Source of the DNA: JAFNGF01 sp964567045
GTDB taxonomy: Bacteria; Planctomycetota; Phycisphaerae; Sedimentisphaerales; Anaerobacaceae
DNA: 54,693 nucleotides
Assembly: GCA_964567045.1 (NCBI GenBank)
Contig: CAZMLE010000023.1
Location: 1-54,693, forward strand
Reading direction: 5' to 3'
Below, in pieces: positions 39,783-48,576 of this stretch (the first letter of the stretch is position 1; every line of letters starts with the position of its first letter). Under the pieces are notes generated by a model, which was given only the letters and a program-made list of their open reading frames with translations, was not told the DNA's origin and made no database searches. The position numbers and the translations under genes were made by a program.

Positions 39783-40245
39783 CCTTTCGCCCCAGTACTA
39801 TTTCTCGCCCTGTGGCCAGCAGCCGAGAGCCTTATATGGTTAGCTGAGGCTCCCCCTACCGCGAGGTGCCTTATACGGCTTTCGAGTCGCTATACTCTGG
39901 ACGCCTATCTATCCGTGAAGCCCTGGCACCTGAACATGGTTCAGGTGAAAAGCGTGAAAGGCTACTCGATTAAAGACCTGGGCCTTTGACGCTTTTAGGG
40001 GCTGAGCAGTCACTCTGGCAGTGCCTGTACTGCCAGGCCGCCCGAAAGGCGGCAATGCCAAAAAGCTCAAAAGCGTCGCTGAGCCCAAGCAACGACAACC
40101 AAGCACCTTTTGTGCTTTTTGGTCGTCCCCTACTCATCTCGAAGCCCCGTGCCCGAAGGGCGAAAGGCCTAAAAGGTTAGCTGAGCCTCAATACACACGC
40201 TGCGAAGCGCCTTTTACGCATTTCAGGGGCGAGAGTAAATGATAA
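39783..40245. other. Degenerate internal repeats, no gene
   Basis: Related units recur: GGTTAGCTGAGGCTCC with GCGAGGTGCCTTATACGG (39838 on) and GGTTAGCTGAGCCTC with GCGAAGCGCCTTTTACGC (40177 on); also GACGCTTTTAGGGGCTGAGC and complementary AGCTCAAAAGCGTCGCTGAG. Several hairpins can form (TGGCAGTGC-C-TGTACTGCCA). It could be an old untranslated RNA or repeat relic at the junction of gene modules; there is no convincing frame. Confidence 0.45.
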
Positions 40246-40253
40246 TTCAGCTA

Positions 40254-40349
40254 TCAATTTTCATTTTGTCTTTTTTTCTTTTTAGCCGCAGCTTCGCTTC
40301 TATTTATTTTTTCTTTTCGCTTCTTGAATTTGTCTATCTTGTTTATCAT
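40254..40349 (-). CDS. Tiny Lys-rich protein
   Basis: 31 residues (MINKIDKFKKRKEKINRSEA and a KKKKRQ tail), strongly basic. AAGGAAA lies just before the ATG and a TATA-like TTTATAAG lies about 42 bp upstream on the same strand. It is divergent from the 40493 gene. Basic charge suggests nucleic-acid binding. Confidence is modest because the frame is short. Confidence 0.4.
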   Translation of the reverse strand: MINKIDKFKKRKEKINRSEAAAKKKKRQNEN

Positions 40350-40386
40350 ATTTGGCTTTCCTTTTCTATCAGTTTTCTTTTGATAA

Positions 40387-40395
40387 CTTATAAAC
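40387..40395 (-). promoter_or_regulatory. TATA-like box for the tiny Lys-rich gene
   Basis: GTTTATAAG on the - strand, centred about 42 bp before the ATG at 40349, leaving a ~16-nt leader with AAGGA. Same geometry as the box of the opposite gene. Confidence 0.45.
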
Positions 40396-40446
40396 TACTT
40401 CCACCAGCTAGTTATTGAATTGCAGACACGTCTTTAAAATAGCAAC

Positions 40447-40456
40447 ATTTATAAAC
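40447..40456 (+). promoter_or_regulatory. Archaeal-type TATA box of the 40493/HerA operon
   Basis: ATTTATAAAC is centred about 42 bp before the ATG at 40493. Transcription starting 25 bp downstream would leave a short leader with CTGGAG, a usable ribosome site. Confidence 0.55.
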
Positions 40457-40492
40457 CTCTGATTCCATCTATTATCACTCTGGAGTTACAAA

Positions 40493-41053
40493 ATGGCATA
40501 CAACACAACTTCGGAATTAAGAGAATTGTATTTCCAACATAGTGGCTACTTCGTCGGCAAACCAGCAAACTCCTCTTACGACTCATTGCTCCAATGGCCA
40601 TCAAATGGTTATTTTGAAAGACTAAAACCAGATGCCGCTCTTCTCAAAGAAGCCCTCACCTCTTATCCCAGCCCGCAAACTTCTACTGTCGCTGAACAAG
40701 TATTTGGAAGTCAGGCCAGAGAGCAGAGGCTCGGCCTAAAACACCTAACAAATATCCTCTATGAAAGAGCCTTGCTTCACAAAAACCATCTAAAAGACAT
40801 CGACCGACGCTTGATGCAATGCCAAGAAAGGCTCTCAATTCTAAAGATGCACTTTGCCCTTGACGGTGGAAGAAGCCAGCAAAATCTCGAAAGGCTGATT
40901 ATCGAGCTGGAAAAGCAACGGCACGATGAGGAAATCAACTTTTGGAAAGATAGCACTGAAGTTAGACAAAAACTCTTCGAGCAAGCAAATGTCTACAGTG
41001 CAACAAGACGCCGAAAGGATATGCTATACGGCGTGGAGGGTGAAAATGCCTGA
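40493..41053 (+). CDS. Hypothetical partner protein of the HerA-like ATPase
   Basis: 186 residues, mainly helical, with a coiled-coil-like middle (LKDIDRRLMQCQERLSILKM, NLERLIIELEKQRHDEEINF). It starts behind a GGAG site and overlaps the HerA-like gene by 8 bp (41046-41053), a strong sign of coupling. No known domain; by position it could be an accessory or regulatory subunit of the ATPase. Confidence 0.6.
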   Translation: MAYNTTSELRELYFQHSGYFVGKPANSSYDSLLQWPSNGYFERLKPDAALLKEALTSYPSPQTSTVAEQVFGSQAREQRLGLKHLTNILYERALLHKNHLKDIDRRLMQCQERLSILKMHFALDGGRSQQNLERLIIELEKQRHDEEINFWKDSTEVRQKLFEQANVYSATRRRKDMLYGVEGENA

Positions 41054-42708
41054 TCCCACAACCGGCAAGACCGAATATATATGGCAGCTTTGTCGCAGAC
41101 TGCGGCCTATCCTCGGAGATAATATGAGCCAGGTCTTTGAAGCTTATTGTGCTGAAGATACTGAAGGCAAACAACAGATCGAAACATATCTTGAATTACT
41201 CTCTGCCAAACACCTACCCGCAAGCCTTGATGGCAATGAGCCTGGTATTATCCCACCTTCAAAAGAACAGGCACAAGGACCTTATGCTATTGGCTCTGTA
41301 GTCTATGCCGGCAAATCCCTCTATGATTTTGGTCAGAGAGAAAACGAATGGATTCAACATGTCGGTGTATTCGGCAGAAGCGGCGCAGGCAAAACAAATG
41401 TAGGCTTTGTCATCTTGAAACAACTTCAGGAGAAAGGAAAACCCGTGCTTATATTTGACTGGAAAAGGAACTATCGGGACTTACTTGCCTTGCCTGAATT
41501 CAAAAATGTTAAGGTTTACACTATCGGCAGAAACATTGCTCCTTTTTAGTTTCAATCCATTAATCCCGCCAGAAGGTACCAATCCCAAAACTTGGCTCAA
41601 AAAGCTGATAGAGGTAATTGCACACGCCTATCTTTTAGGTAACGGCGTAATGTATCTTCTGCAGCAGGCTATTGATGCTGTGTACGAAGAAGCAGGCGTT
41701 TATTCAGGTAAAGTTATAAAATGGCCAACCTTCAGAGATGTTCTTGAAAAGGCAAGAAATCGTGATGCAAGAGGAAGAGAAGCAGGCTGGCTTTCTTCTA
41801 CCCTCAGGGCACTTGCCTCTTTGTGCTTTGGTGATATGGACACCCTCGTAAATGCAGGAGAAAATCAAAATCTCGAACACCTTCTTTCTAAGACGGTAAT
41901 TCTCGAGCTTGATGCCTTAACCCAGCAAGACAAGATATTTTTCACCGAGGCACTTCTTCTGTGGATTCATCACCGGCGGATGATAGAAAAGCAGCGTGAG
42001 ACCTTCAAACACGCCATACTTATAGAAGAGGCCCATCATATATTTTCAGGTGAGAGACGAAGCCTTATAGGCGGCCAATCTGTAATGGAAATCACTTTTC
42101 GTGAGATAAGGGAATTCGGCGAAAGCCTTATTATCCTTGACCAGCACCCAAGCCAGATATCACTGCCTGCTTTGGGAAATACGTATTGCACGATCTGCAT
42201 GAACTTAAAGCACAAAACCGACATCAACGCCATGGCTCAATGTCTTCTGCTGGACCAGGAGAAAGACCTCTTAGGCACACTCAAGGTCGGCCAGGCCATA
42301 GTCAAGCTTCAGGGCAGGATTGCAAGACCATTTGTGATTGAGGTGCCGGAGTTTGCTATTGAGAAAGGCAGGGTTACAGATGCCTGGATTGCCCAGCGTA
42401 TGCAGCATATAGCTCCCACTATTCTCGATAAGGATTTCGTCAGCGAGAGCATGTCGCCAGATTCTTGGCTAATTCAAAGTACAGACAATGCAGTTGCTTT
42501 TCTTAAAGATGTTCAAGGATATCCACAAAGCGGCGTGGCCGCCAGATACAAGCGGCTTGGTCTATCGGTAAGACAAGGCCAGAAATTAAAAGCGCAATCG
42601 CTCAAAGATGGACTGATTGAAGAACAGAAGGAAACCACCAAGGTCGGCAGGCTCAGGGTTATTCGCATCACCGAGAAAGGCAATGCTCTACTATCCAAGG
42701 CCAGTTAA
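41046..42708 (+). pseudogene. HerA/DUF87-like DNA-translocating ATPase with a frameshift
   Basis: Frame 1 runs from the ATG at 41046 and holds a Walker A GRSGAGKT (110-117) and PVLIFDWKRNYRDLL. It meets a TAG at 41547-41549 right after IGRNIAPF. The +1 frame continues at once with FNPLIPPEGTNPKTW, AILIEEAHHIFSG (Walker B with the HerA-type Glu), SLIILDQHPSQISLP and a C-terminal winged-helix-like end. The expected join is PF-x-FNPL, so one extra T in the T5 run at 41543-41547 explains everything. HerA-like ATPases pump or unwind DNA in repair, conjugation or partition. The full protein would be about 553 residues. It is either a real disruption or an indel error. Confidence 0.85.
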
Positions 42709-42757
42709 TCCCAAATAGCTGCAGATTTTGTTCTCTAAGGTTATGGAAATCAAGGCA

Positions 42758-42813
42758 GCCAAAATCTGCGTTCAAAAACGGCTGTATTTGCGAATCTGCA
42801 GGTGTTAAGAAAA
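42758..42813 (+). repeat. Direct repeat R3, copy A
   Basis: The core CGGCTGTATTTGCGAATCTG, then CAGGT, matches TCGCTGTATTTGCGAATTTG, then AAGGT, at 44532-44556. The two copies, in the same orientation, flank the sugar-isomerase-like gene. Confidence 0.7.
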
Positions 42814-42838
42814 GGCCCGATCCTTTGAAACAGAAATG

Positions 42839-42873
42839 CCGGAGCGGCTGTCACAATGAGGTGGGCGCTCCGG
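42839..42873. repeat. Perfect 8-bp inverted repeat downstream of the isomerase-like gene
   Basis: CCGGAGCG (42839-42846) and CGCTCCGG (42866-42873) enclose a 19-nt loop. It could end transcription from either side, though no T-run follows. Confidence 0.45.
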
Positions 42874-42991
42874 AATCCCGGATTACTAAGCCTTTGAAGG
42901 CTTTGTCCTAACGCCCCAGGCTTTTTCAACCTCGCACCTGGTATTTGGACCCGTGCTCCACTGCTCCGGCACCCATAGAATAACCACACAA

Positions 42992-44422
42992 TTATCCTTC
43001 CTCAACAACTTTTAACCCCATCAGCGCGGCCAAGTCCTTCATACTCTCAAGGTGATTACCATAGAATACAACACGGTGCAGCAGAGTCATCATATCGCCC
43101 TCTAATACACCACTGCCCCAGTTGTGCGCCATTTCTCGTGCATTGGCTACCTTTGTGGTAATTTGCGTGCGGCACCCACGATCGTAGAAGTCAGTCAGCT
43201 CTATGATCTTACCCGTGGAGATGAGCATCGTGTCGAGATCGACCAGCTTGGCACATGTGATCTCCTGATTTACTCGCATCTGAACCTCGAGCGATACTCC
43301 TTGGTTGCTGTCGCACTGGGTCCTAATAAGGAAGGGCGCACGCTGCCCATCTGGCCCATCAAGCTTCGTTGTGGATGTGCAATGAGCATGGATAACGGCA
43401 TTTTTCGAAGTGTCGAAAAGTGGGTCACTAATAAAGCCTGGCACACCGAAGGCATAAGCGAAAATCAGCATCGTCAGTGTTGAGTCCATATCTCCTTCGC
43501 AGGCACCAACCAGTCCGAGGTCATTTAACTTGCTGAACGTCAGGCAGCCTTTAGCAGGGGCTTCCATACAGTGAGAGCTCGTGATAGCCTGTGCCTGTTC
43601 CTTGACCATGATATCCCTGATAGCCAGGTATAAGCGAGCTGAGTTGACTATGTCTGCTCTGGAAGGCTCGATGATTTGCTTGGCTGGGCGAATCCAGTAC
43701 TGCTCAGCCTCTGCCTCAGCAGCCTTCAGATCAATAGCTTTATGAGCCAGTGTAACCCGCTCTTGGCTTATCTGGACCACCTCTGGACCAAGGCGACGCT
43801 TGACTTGTTCAGCCGCACAGGCTGGGGCTGTTCCCTTAGCGCTTCCCACAACGATGACTCGCGATTGGCCAAGATGTACAGGTACGCGCAACAGCGCTGC
43901 TGCTCGTTCAAGCTCGCCGTAATCGCTGGACGTTAGTAGGATCACCTTCTTGCCGGCTTTCTGCCACTGCGGGACGTACATCCAGTCATGTCCGCTAAAG
44001 GGCTGGGAGAATATCGCTGTCGGCAATCCCGCGTCGACCAGCTTCAGGAGCGGTTCGCCACTTCCGAAACTCAGGTGGATTAGCAATGCGGCGTCAGCGC
44101 CTTTTAGGTTAGCTGCTATCTTGGCCGCCGCTGGAACTGTGTTGGGAATAAGCTCCCCACCAACAAACCTTACATCGCCGAGATGGGCTTCTACCCCAGC
44201 GAGGTAGTTCCTGAACTTCTTGACTTCTGCAGATGCATCGAACATTGGCGTGGGCCATGCACCACCTGTGCCTACGTAAACCACGTGGATTTTAACAGGG
44301 GACAATTTAGGCCAGCCGGCTTCCTCGGCAGCAGCAAGAGGGTGGACGGCAAGTCCGCTGGCCAGAAGCATACTGCCTGCTGCTACAGTGCCTAAAAACT
44401 CTCGTCGTGAAATCTTCTCCAT
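42992..44422 (-). CDS. Tat-exported L-fucose/L-arabinose isomerase-like protein
   Basis: 476 residues from the ATG at 44422 (AAGGAG 9 nt before; the upstream ATG at 44431 abuts the site). A Tat signal MEKISRREFLGTVAAGSMLL lies at the N-terminus. The rest follows the fucose-isomerase-like fold: VYVGTGGAWPTPMF, LLIHLSFGSGEPLL, GLVGACEGDMDSTLTMLIFA and FISDPLFDTSKNAVIHAHC. The Glu and Asp in CEGDMDS match the metal-site region of this fold. Exported members are common in planctomycetes but their substrates are not established; periplasmic sugar processing is the likely role. A lone gene flanked by R3 repeats. Confidence 0.78.
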   Translation of the reverse strand: MEKISRREFLGTVAAGSMLLASGLAVHPLAAAEEAGWPKLSPVKIHVVYVGTGGAWPTPMFDASAEVKKFRNYLAGVEAHLGDVRFVGGELIPNTVPAAAKIAANLKGADAALLIHLSFGSGEPLLKLVDAGLPTAIFSQPFSGHDWMYVPQWQKAGKKVILLTSSDYGELERAAALLRVPVHLGQSRVIVVGSAKGTAPACAAEQVKRRLGPEVVQISQERVTLAHKAIDLKAAEAEAEQYWIRPAKQIIEPSRADIVNSARLYLAIRDIMVKEQAQAITSSHCMEAPAKGCLTFSKLNDLGLVGACEGDMDSTLTMLIFAYAFGVPGFISDPLFDTSKNAVIHAHCTSTTKLDGPDGQRAPFLIRTQCDSNQGVSLEVQMRVNQEITCAKLVDLDTMLISTGKIIELTDFYDRGCRTQITTKVANAREMAHNWGSGVLEGDMMTLLHRVVFYGNHLESMKDLAALMGLKVVEEG

Positions 44423-44872
44423 GGCTGACATCTCCTTATGACATCGTTAATTCAAAAAGTAGAGTTAGTACTGCTTTTCATCTTACCGCAGATCCTGATT
44501 TCATCAAACTGCCAAAAATCTCTTCTCAGAATCGCTGTATTTGCGAATTTGAAGGTTTCAGGAGACAGGATGATCTCTGGGGAAGAATCGTCCCGAAGCC
44601 TTGCCTCAGCTAAAGGGTTCGCCAACCGCAAGAGTACAGAGTGGGGTTTACGCGTCAAAGCGATCGGTATGGGCTATTGTATTGTTTATTTTGTTTGGTC
44701 TGACATACCACTGGCTATATCGATCGTGCTGCGTTTGCTCCGGCTATTTTACCAATGGCGCCTTTATAAACTTTTCCCACCACTTTGAAGTGAAGATATA
44801 GCGTTAGGCATTCAAGCTCGCAGAATTTGGCTGACGTATTAACTACACATATACTCTTGTGCGCCTCGCAAC
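44423..44872. other. Intergenic region with R3 copy B
   Basis: About 440 bp between the isomerase-like gene and the exported Gfo/Idh gene. It contains R3 copy B (44511-44566) and no supported gene. The 116-codon + strand frame here has no ribosome binding site and does not look like protein. Confidence 0.4.
44511..44566 (+). repeat. Direct repeat R3, copy B
   Basis: GCCAAAAATCTCTTCTC, then TCGCTGTATTTGCGAATTTG and AAGGTTTCAGGAG; counterpart of 42758-42813. Confidence 0.7.
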
Positions 44873-46156
44873 TCACAAATGCCAAGGTGCCCGCATCGCT
44901 CGCGACATCATCCTGTCAGCTTCAGGATCATTGATAAATCGTTCAGTCTCAGGGTCCCACCTTAGCTTACGACCCAATCGTAAACAAATGTTGCCGATAT
45001 GGCAGGTTGTTGTAGAACGGTGAGCCACCTCAGGCGCCGCAACTGGTGAGGAGCGAGTCTTCACACACTCCAGAAAATTTCGGTGATGACCTTGCATGTA
45101 GCTGTAGCTGTGTTGCTGGAATCTCCTCAGTTTCAGAATTGATTTTGGCTCAGCATCCACATTGCCATCGTCATCCACACTTACCCATCCTTCATCGCCA
45201 ACGAACTTCACCGCCTTCGGCGATGTGTCATGCATAATCAGCTTTACGCCGTTAGCATATGTAGCAGTAACCCCAAAATTCACAGGCGTGTCAAACAAGC
45301 CATCTCGCTGAAACTTCGCCCAGCCCTCGTACTCTATAGGGCCTGTGAACTCGTTATCATTGGCCCATTGAGCCAGATCATTGAAGTGAGCACCGATATC
45401 AGTTAGCTGGCCACCAGAGTAATCAAATATCCAGCGGAAACTGCCGTGGCAACGCTTGGGCGTATACGGTTCATAAGGCGCTGGGCCAAGCCATCTCTCA
45501 TAATCAAAGCCTCCAGGAACTGGCTGAGGTTTTTCCACCCCACAGCTAACTCCTGGTGCCAAACACGTGTGAATGGTGTGAAGCTTGCCTATTTTCCCAC
45601 TATGGGCTATCTCGACAGCGAAAGTGAAGCTCCTGATGCTGCGGCGCTGGGTGCCACTCTGATACACAATGCCGTACCGCTTCATCGTATCTGCCACTGC
45701 CCGGCCTTCGGCGATAGTTAGAGAGATAGGTTTTTCACAGTACATATCCTTACCTGTCTTGGCCGCAGCTATGGCAATTAGCGCATGCCAGTGGTCTGGT
45801 GTAGCTATCATCAAAGTATCAATATCATTGCGTGCCAGGACCTCATAGAAATCATTGTAGGCAGCACAGTCATTATTGGTGTATTTATTATTCACCAAGT
45901 CTTTGGCCTTATTGCGGCGTTCAGTATCGACATCGCAAACCGCCAGAACTTGCACATCATCTTGTTCGAGAAAATTCTTCAAATTGTGCGTGCCCATTCC
46001 ACCAATGCCGATGCCAGCCATAGTAATCCGCTCGCTCAGTGCAGCTTTGCCCGCCGCGCCGATTGCTGAAGACGGAACAATATATGGAATGGCTAACGTT
46101 GTTACGGCTGCTCCTGCACTACATTTCAAGAATTGACGCCTCGAAATCTTCCTCAT
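44873..46156 (-). CDS. Tat-exported Gfo/Idh/MocA family oxidoreductase
   Basis: 427 residues. A Tat signal (MRKISRRQFLKCSAGAAVTT) precedes the Rossmann fold: ITMAGIGIGGMGTHNLKNF, VQVLAVCDVDTERRNKA, TLMIATPDHWHALIAIAAA and MYCEKPISLTIAEGRAV with the EKP motif. The C-terminal domain has FRWIFDYSGGQLTDIGAHF, a segment typical of the planctomycete/verrucomicrobial branch of secreted family members. NAD(P) is probably loaded before export. A periplasmic role on glycans is likely; the substrate is unknown. GAGG lies 11 nt before the ATG. Confidence 0.9.
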   Translation of the reverse strand: MRKISRRQFLKCSAGAAVTTLAIPYIVPSSAIGAAGKAALSERITMAGIGIGGMGTHNLKNFLEQDDVQVLAVCDVDTERRNKAKDLVNNKYTNNDCAAYNDFYEVLARNDIDTLMIATPDHWHALIAIAAAKTGKDMYCEKPISLTIAEGRAVADTMKRYGIVYQSGTQRRSIRSFTFAVEIAHSGKIGKLHTIHTCLAPGVSCGVEKPQPVPGGFDYERWLGPAPYEPYTPKRCHGSFRWIFDYSGGQLTDIGAHFNDLAQWANDNEFTGPIEYEGWAKFQRDGLFDTPVNFGVTATYANGVKLIMHDTSPKAVKFVGDEGWVSVDDDGNVDAEPKSILKLRRFQQHSYSYMQGHHRNFLECVKTRSSPVAAPEVAHRSTTTCHIGNICLRLGRKLRWDPETERFINDPEADRMMSRAMRAPWHL

Positions 46157-46295
46157 GACAGACAGCGCCTCCGGTCAATATGATAAAGCTGACGCTTTTG
46201 TAAACAACCCACTTCGATAATTATCCACCCCGCGATTCAGTTTGGTGCAAAATCCCAGCTAAAATTATCCCGACAGCCCTGTATTATTTACTGAA

Positions 46296-46694
46296 TTATT
46301 TACTGGCTTGCCGATTATAGAACTTATCGAGCCTATTCTTGAGAATGTCTTCTATACCAGCCATAATCTTTGTTGGCCAGTCACCTTCTAAAGATTTCTC
46401 AGTTAAAAATAATCCTTCTATACCGGCCTCTTTGTACACATCCATTTTGTGCTTTTTTCGCTCATCATAACCTCGCACCCCGTTCACACCAAAATATTCA
46501 ATTATCATGCCGTATTCTGGTAGATAGAAATCAGGATACTAAATTCGGGTTTTTCCTTTGTCAATTACAGCCAATGGATATTCATATTTATAATTAATGC
46601 CGCTCTTTTCCAGAAGCCTGGCTATCTGCACCTCGGCTCTGCTTTTGTACTGTTGTTCTGAGGTCTGCTCATAACACCTCCCGTACGCTCTCAT
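46296..46694 (-). pseudogene. Endonuclease-like (PD-(D/E)XK, DUF559-type) gene with an amber codon
   Basis: From the ATG at 46694 a frame of 51 codons (RAEVQIARLLEKSGINYKYE, YPLAVIDKGKTRI) stops at TAG (46539-46541) and continues in frame with YPDFYLPEYGMIIEYFGVNG and VYKEAGIEGLFLTEKS to 46296. Together this is the small nuclease pattern R-S-x-x-E ... PDFYLP ... IEYFG. The stop replaces an aromatic residue position, most simply TGG to TAG. A TATA box lies about 28 bp upstream of the ATG. The product is thus probably non-functional. Confidence 0.75.
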
Positions 46695-46716
46695 ATCCAA
46701 ATGCAGAAATTAGCCT

Positions 46717-46726
46717 TTTTATATTT
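46717..46726 (-). promoter_or_regulatory. TATA-like box of the endonuclease-like gene
   Basis: AAATATAAAA on the - strand, centred about 28 bp before the ATG at 46694, no ribosome binding site between; leaderless geometry. Confidence 0.5.
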
Positions 46727-46738
46727 TGCGGTTTTTTC

Positions 46739-46966
46739 TTACCCGCCAGCTTTGTTCACAATCAACATCGTCCCGCAAGACGGGCCGTTTCCACCAAAGC
46801 TACTCTCCTGCGCAAGCAGCAAACCTACTACTTTTATTACGGTCTGAATTCTCCCTATTCTTATCGTCATAACCGTTACCACACGCTTGTTCATCATCAA
46901 CACCATGGTGTCATCGTCCTTACCCTCACGAATATCACCGATCCATCGTAAGTCTCCTCCTATCAA
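46739..46966 (-). CDS. Small hypothetical protein
   Basis: Up to 75 residues; a hydrophobic middle (VVTVMTIRIGRIQTVIKVVG) after an acidic start (IGDIREGKDDDTMVLMM). No family or start signal convinces me. It lies between the endonuclease relic and the repeat region near orc1. Confidence 0.3.
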   Translation of the reverse strand: MIGGDLRWIGDIREGKDDDTMVLMMNKRVVTVMTIRIGRIQTVIKVVGLLLAQESSFGGNGPSCGTMLIVNKAGG

Positions 46967-47236
46967 ATGCTCCTAACCATTCTCCATCTATTCTTGCCTG
47001 AATTAACACTTCTTCTTATCCACCCTGCCCCCTCATTCATGTTACACTTTCATGTTCCTATACTTTTGAGGTGTAACATGATTCAGGGTGAAAATCTTAA
47101 CTGCTTGGTTGAAACCCACTTATATCATTTCAGGGGGTGTAACATGATTCGGCGTTAAAATAGAGAATATCAAGCCCCTAAGAGCCCTCACAAAAGGTCA
47201 CCAATAGCCCCCGCGATGCAGAGATAAAGAGCGCCG
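46967..47236. other. Region downstream of orc1/cdc6
   Basis: 270 bp containing the GTGTAACATG repeats, T-rich stretches and AT-rich flanks, and no supported gene. Together with the initiator gene next to it, this is the best candidate for an origin of the archaeal-type replicon in the window. Confidence 0.4.
47038..47161. repeat. GTGTAACATG repeats beside orc1/cdc6 (candidate replication-origin iterons)
   Basis: Direct units GTGTAACATGATTCAGGGTG (47071 on) and GTGTAACATGATTCGGCGTT (47137 on), each preceded by a G-rich or T-rich run (GAG, CAGGGG) and followed by AAAAT, plus an inverted half unit CATGTTACAC at 47038-47047. They lie 80-200 bp downstream of the orc1/cdc6 gene. Confidence 0.5.
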
Positions 47237-48331
47237 TTAGGCAAAACGCGTGTTGCACACGGCAGTCAAAATACTCGGGTCAAATGTCAGTTGAATGCGG
47301 TTGGCATATGTGCGGTTAACTTTCGTTGAAATCAGCAACACCAAACCAAGACTCTGAAGGTATGACAGATTCGAATAGAAATGAACATAGCTGAAAGGCT
47401 CTTCATTGAACTGGGTGCTTATTTTCTTGTAGGTCTCGTACACGTCTTTGACAAAGCTATCCTGCTGGGAAAGGGCAGCCTTCAGAATTAGAAGATTCTT
47501 GTCATTGAGGTCCCTAACGACATCAAACATAATATCACGCCTGGCCTTTTCGAAATGCTCTTTCAGCGATACGCCAGGCTCAAGTGCCCACAAATACAGC
47601 GTCTTTATCGCAACCCTGACATCAGAATTCGTGTTCTTTGCCGTCATAGCCGCGATCTGGCGAATAACTGTTGCCGGCATAAACCTCAACCCTTCTTTTG
47701 CCCTATCCAAAAGTATCTTTTCGATTTCGATAGCATTGTAATTTCTAAAGTGAACTATCTCCGGCTGAAGCGTGCTTTTTGTACTCTCATCCAGCAAGGC
47801 CAGGAAATTCGGGTTATTGCTGAGTAGGATTGCCATATAGTTATTCGGTGAGCGGCTGACAAGATACAGGATATCCTTGTGCTTATCTTTTTCGCTCATC
47901 AAGTCGACTTCATCCAGGATAAAGACCGTCTTGCCTCTTCTTGTATCTGCAAGTTTCTGCCATAGTTCATCGAGGCTGCAGCCCCGTGGCCTTAGGCCAA
48001 GTAAAGATGCAAGAATCTTAAAACTTGTGTTGTGCTGACGGCAGTTGACATAGGCAAAATCCAGCTGACCTTGTCGGGACAATGTCTTGATGAGATATTT
48101 GGCCAGGACACTTTTTCCCGAGCCACGGGAGCCCAGGATCAGCACGTTGTTGGCAATGCCAGATTGCTGGTATCGCAGTAGTGCATCTATTACGGGTTTC
48201 ACCTTCTCACGCATCAGGGGCTCTTCAGGAATGTAATTGAAATCGAATACTTGGAAATTGCCGATTCGCTGTTTGGTTCTATCCAAGCTTTTCTGTCTTG
48301 CCGACAGGTATTGTTCGATATCCATCGCCAC
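47237..48331 (-). CDS. Orc1/Cdc6-type AAA+ replication initiator
   Basis: 364 residues, GTG start with GAGGTG 5 nt before (the ATG two codons later is an alternative). AAA+ motifs: Walker A GSRGSGKS (67-74), Walker B VFILDEVDL (about 136-144), sensor-1 region YMAILLSNNPNFL and the winged-helix C-terminal part from about residue 265. The DEVD Walker B and the arrangement with an arginine-rich helix after sensor 1 are typical of archaeal Orc1/Cdc6, which binds origins and loads MCM. Such initiators are rare in bacteria, so its presence points to an archaeal-type replicon or plasmid. A TATA box lies about 40 bp upstream. Confidence 0.8.
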   Translation of the reverse strand: MAMDIEQYLSARQKSLDRTKQRIGNFQVFDFNYIPEEPLMREKVKPVIDALLRYQQSGIANNVLILGSRGSGKSVLAKYLIKTLSRQGQLDFAYVNCRQHNTSFKILASLLGLRPRGCSLDELWQKLADTRRGKTVFILDEVDLMSEKDKHKDILYLVSRSPNNYMAILLSNNPNFLALLDESTKSTLQPEIVHFRNYNAIEIEKILLDRAKEGLRFMPATVIRQIAAMTAKNTNSDVRVAIKTLYLWALEPGVSLKEHFEKARRDIMFDVVRDLNDKNLLILKAALSQQDSFVKDVYETYKKISTQFNEEPFSYVHFYSNLSYLQSLGLVLLISTKVNRTYANRIQLTFDPSILTAVCNTRFA

Positions 48332-48365
48332 GCGTTCACCTCACCGAACGCATAAACTCACGGGG

Positions 48366-48377
48366 GTTTATAAATTT
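48366..48377 (-). promoter_or_regulatory. Archaeal-type TATA box of orc1/cdc6
   Basis: AAATTTATAAAC on the - strand, centred about 40 bp before the GTG at 48331; the ~14-nt leader carries GAGGTG. Confidence 0.55.
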
Positions 48378-48576
48378 GACGGTCGTGGCTGCGAAAACAA
48401 GAAGGGGCATCCAACCATTTGGACCTATACTATATGCAGAAGAAAATGGGTGCTTAAAGATATTCGGTTGAACGAAAACTGCGTGACTTGATATATCCCA
48501 CCAGGGGAAATTTGGCCGGCAGGGGTTTCCACTTGATTCAGTCAAAGATATGTCGTAAAATACAATCAAAGAAGCT

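Noticed and set aside
44438..44788. 116-codon + strand frame between the isomerase and Gfo/Idh genes
   Set aside because: It runs through repeat R3, lacks a start signal and has atypical composition.
46539..46541. In-frame TAG read as pyrrolysine
   Set aside because: TAG is used as the normal stop in neighbouring genes of the same blocks (50680, 49376, 53651), and the position fits a TGG to TAG change in a nuclease motif.
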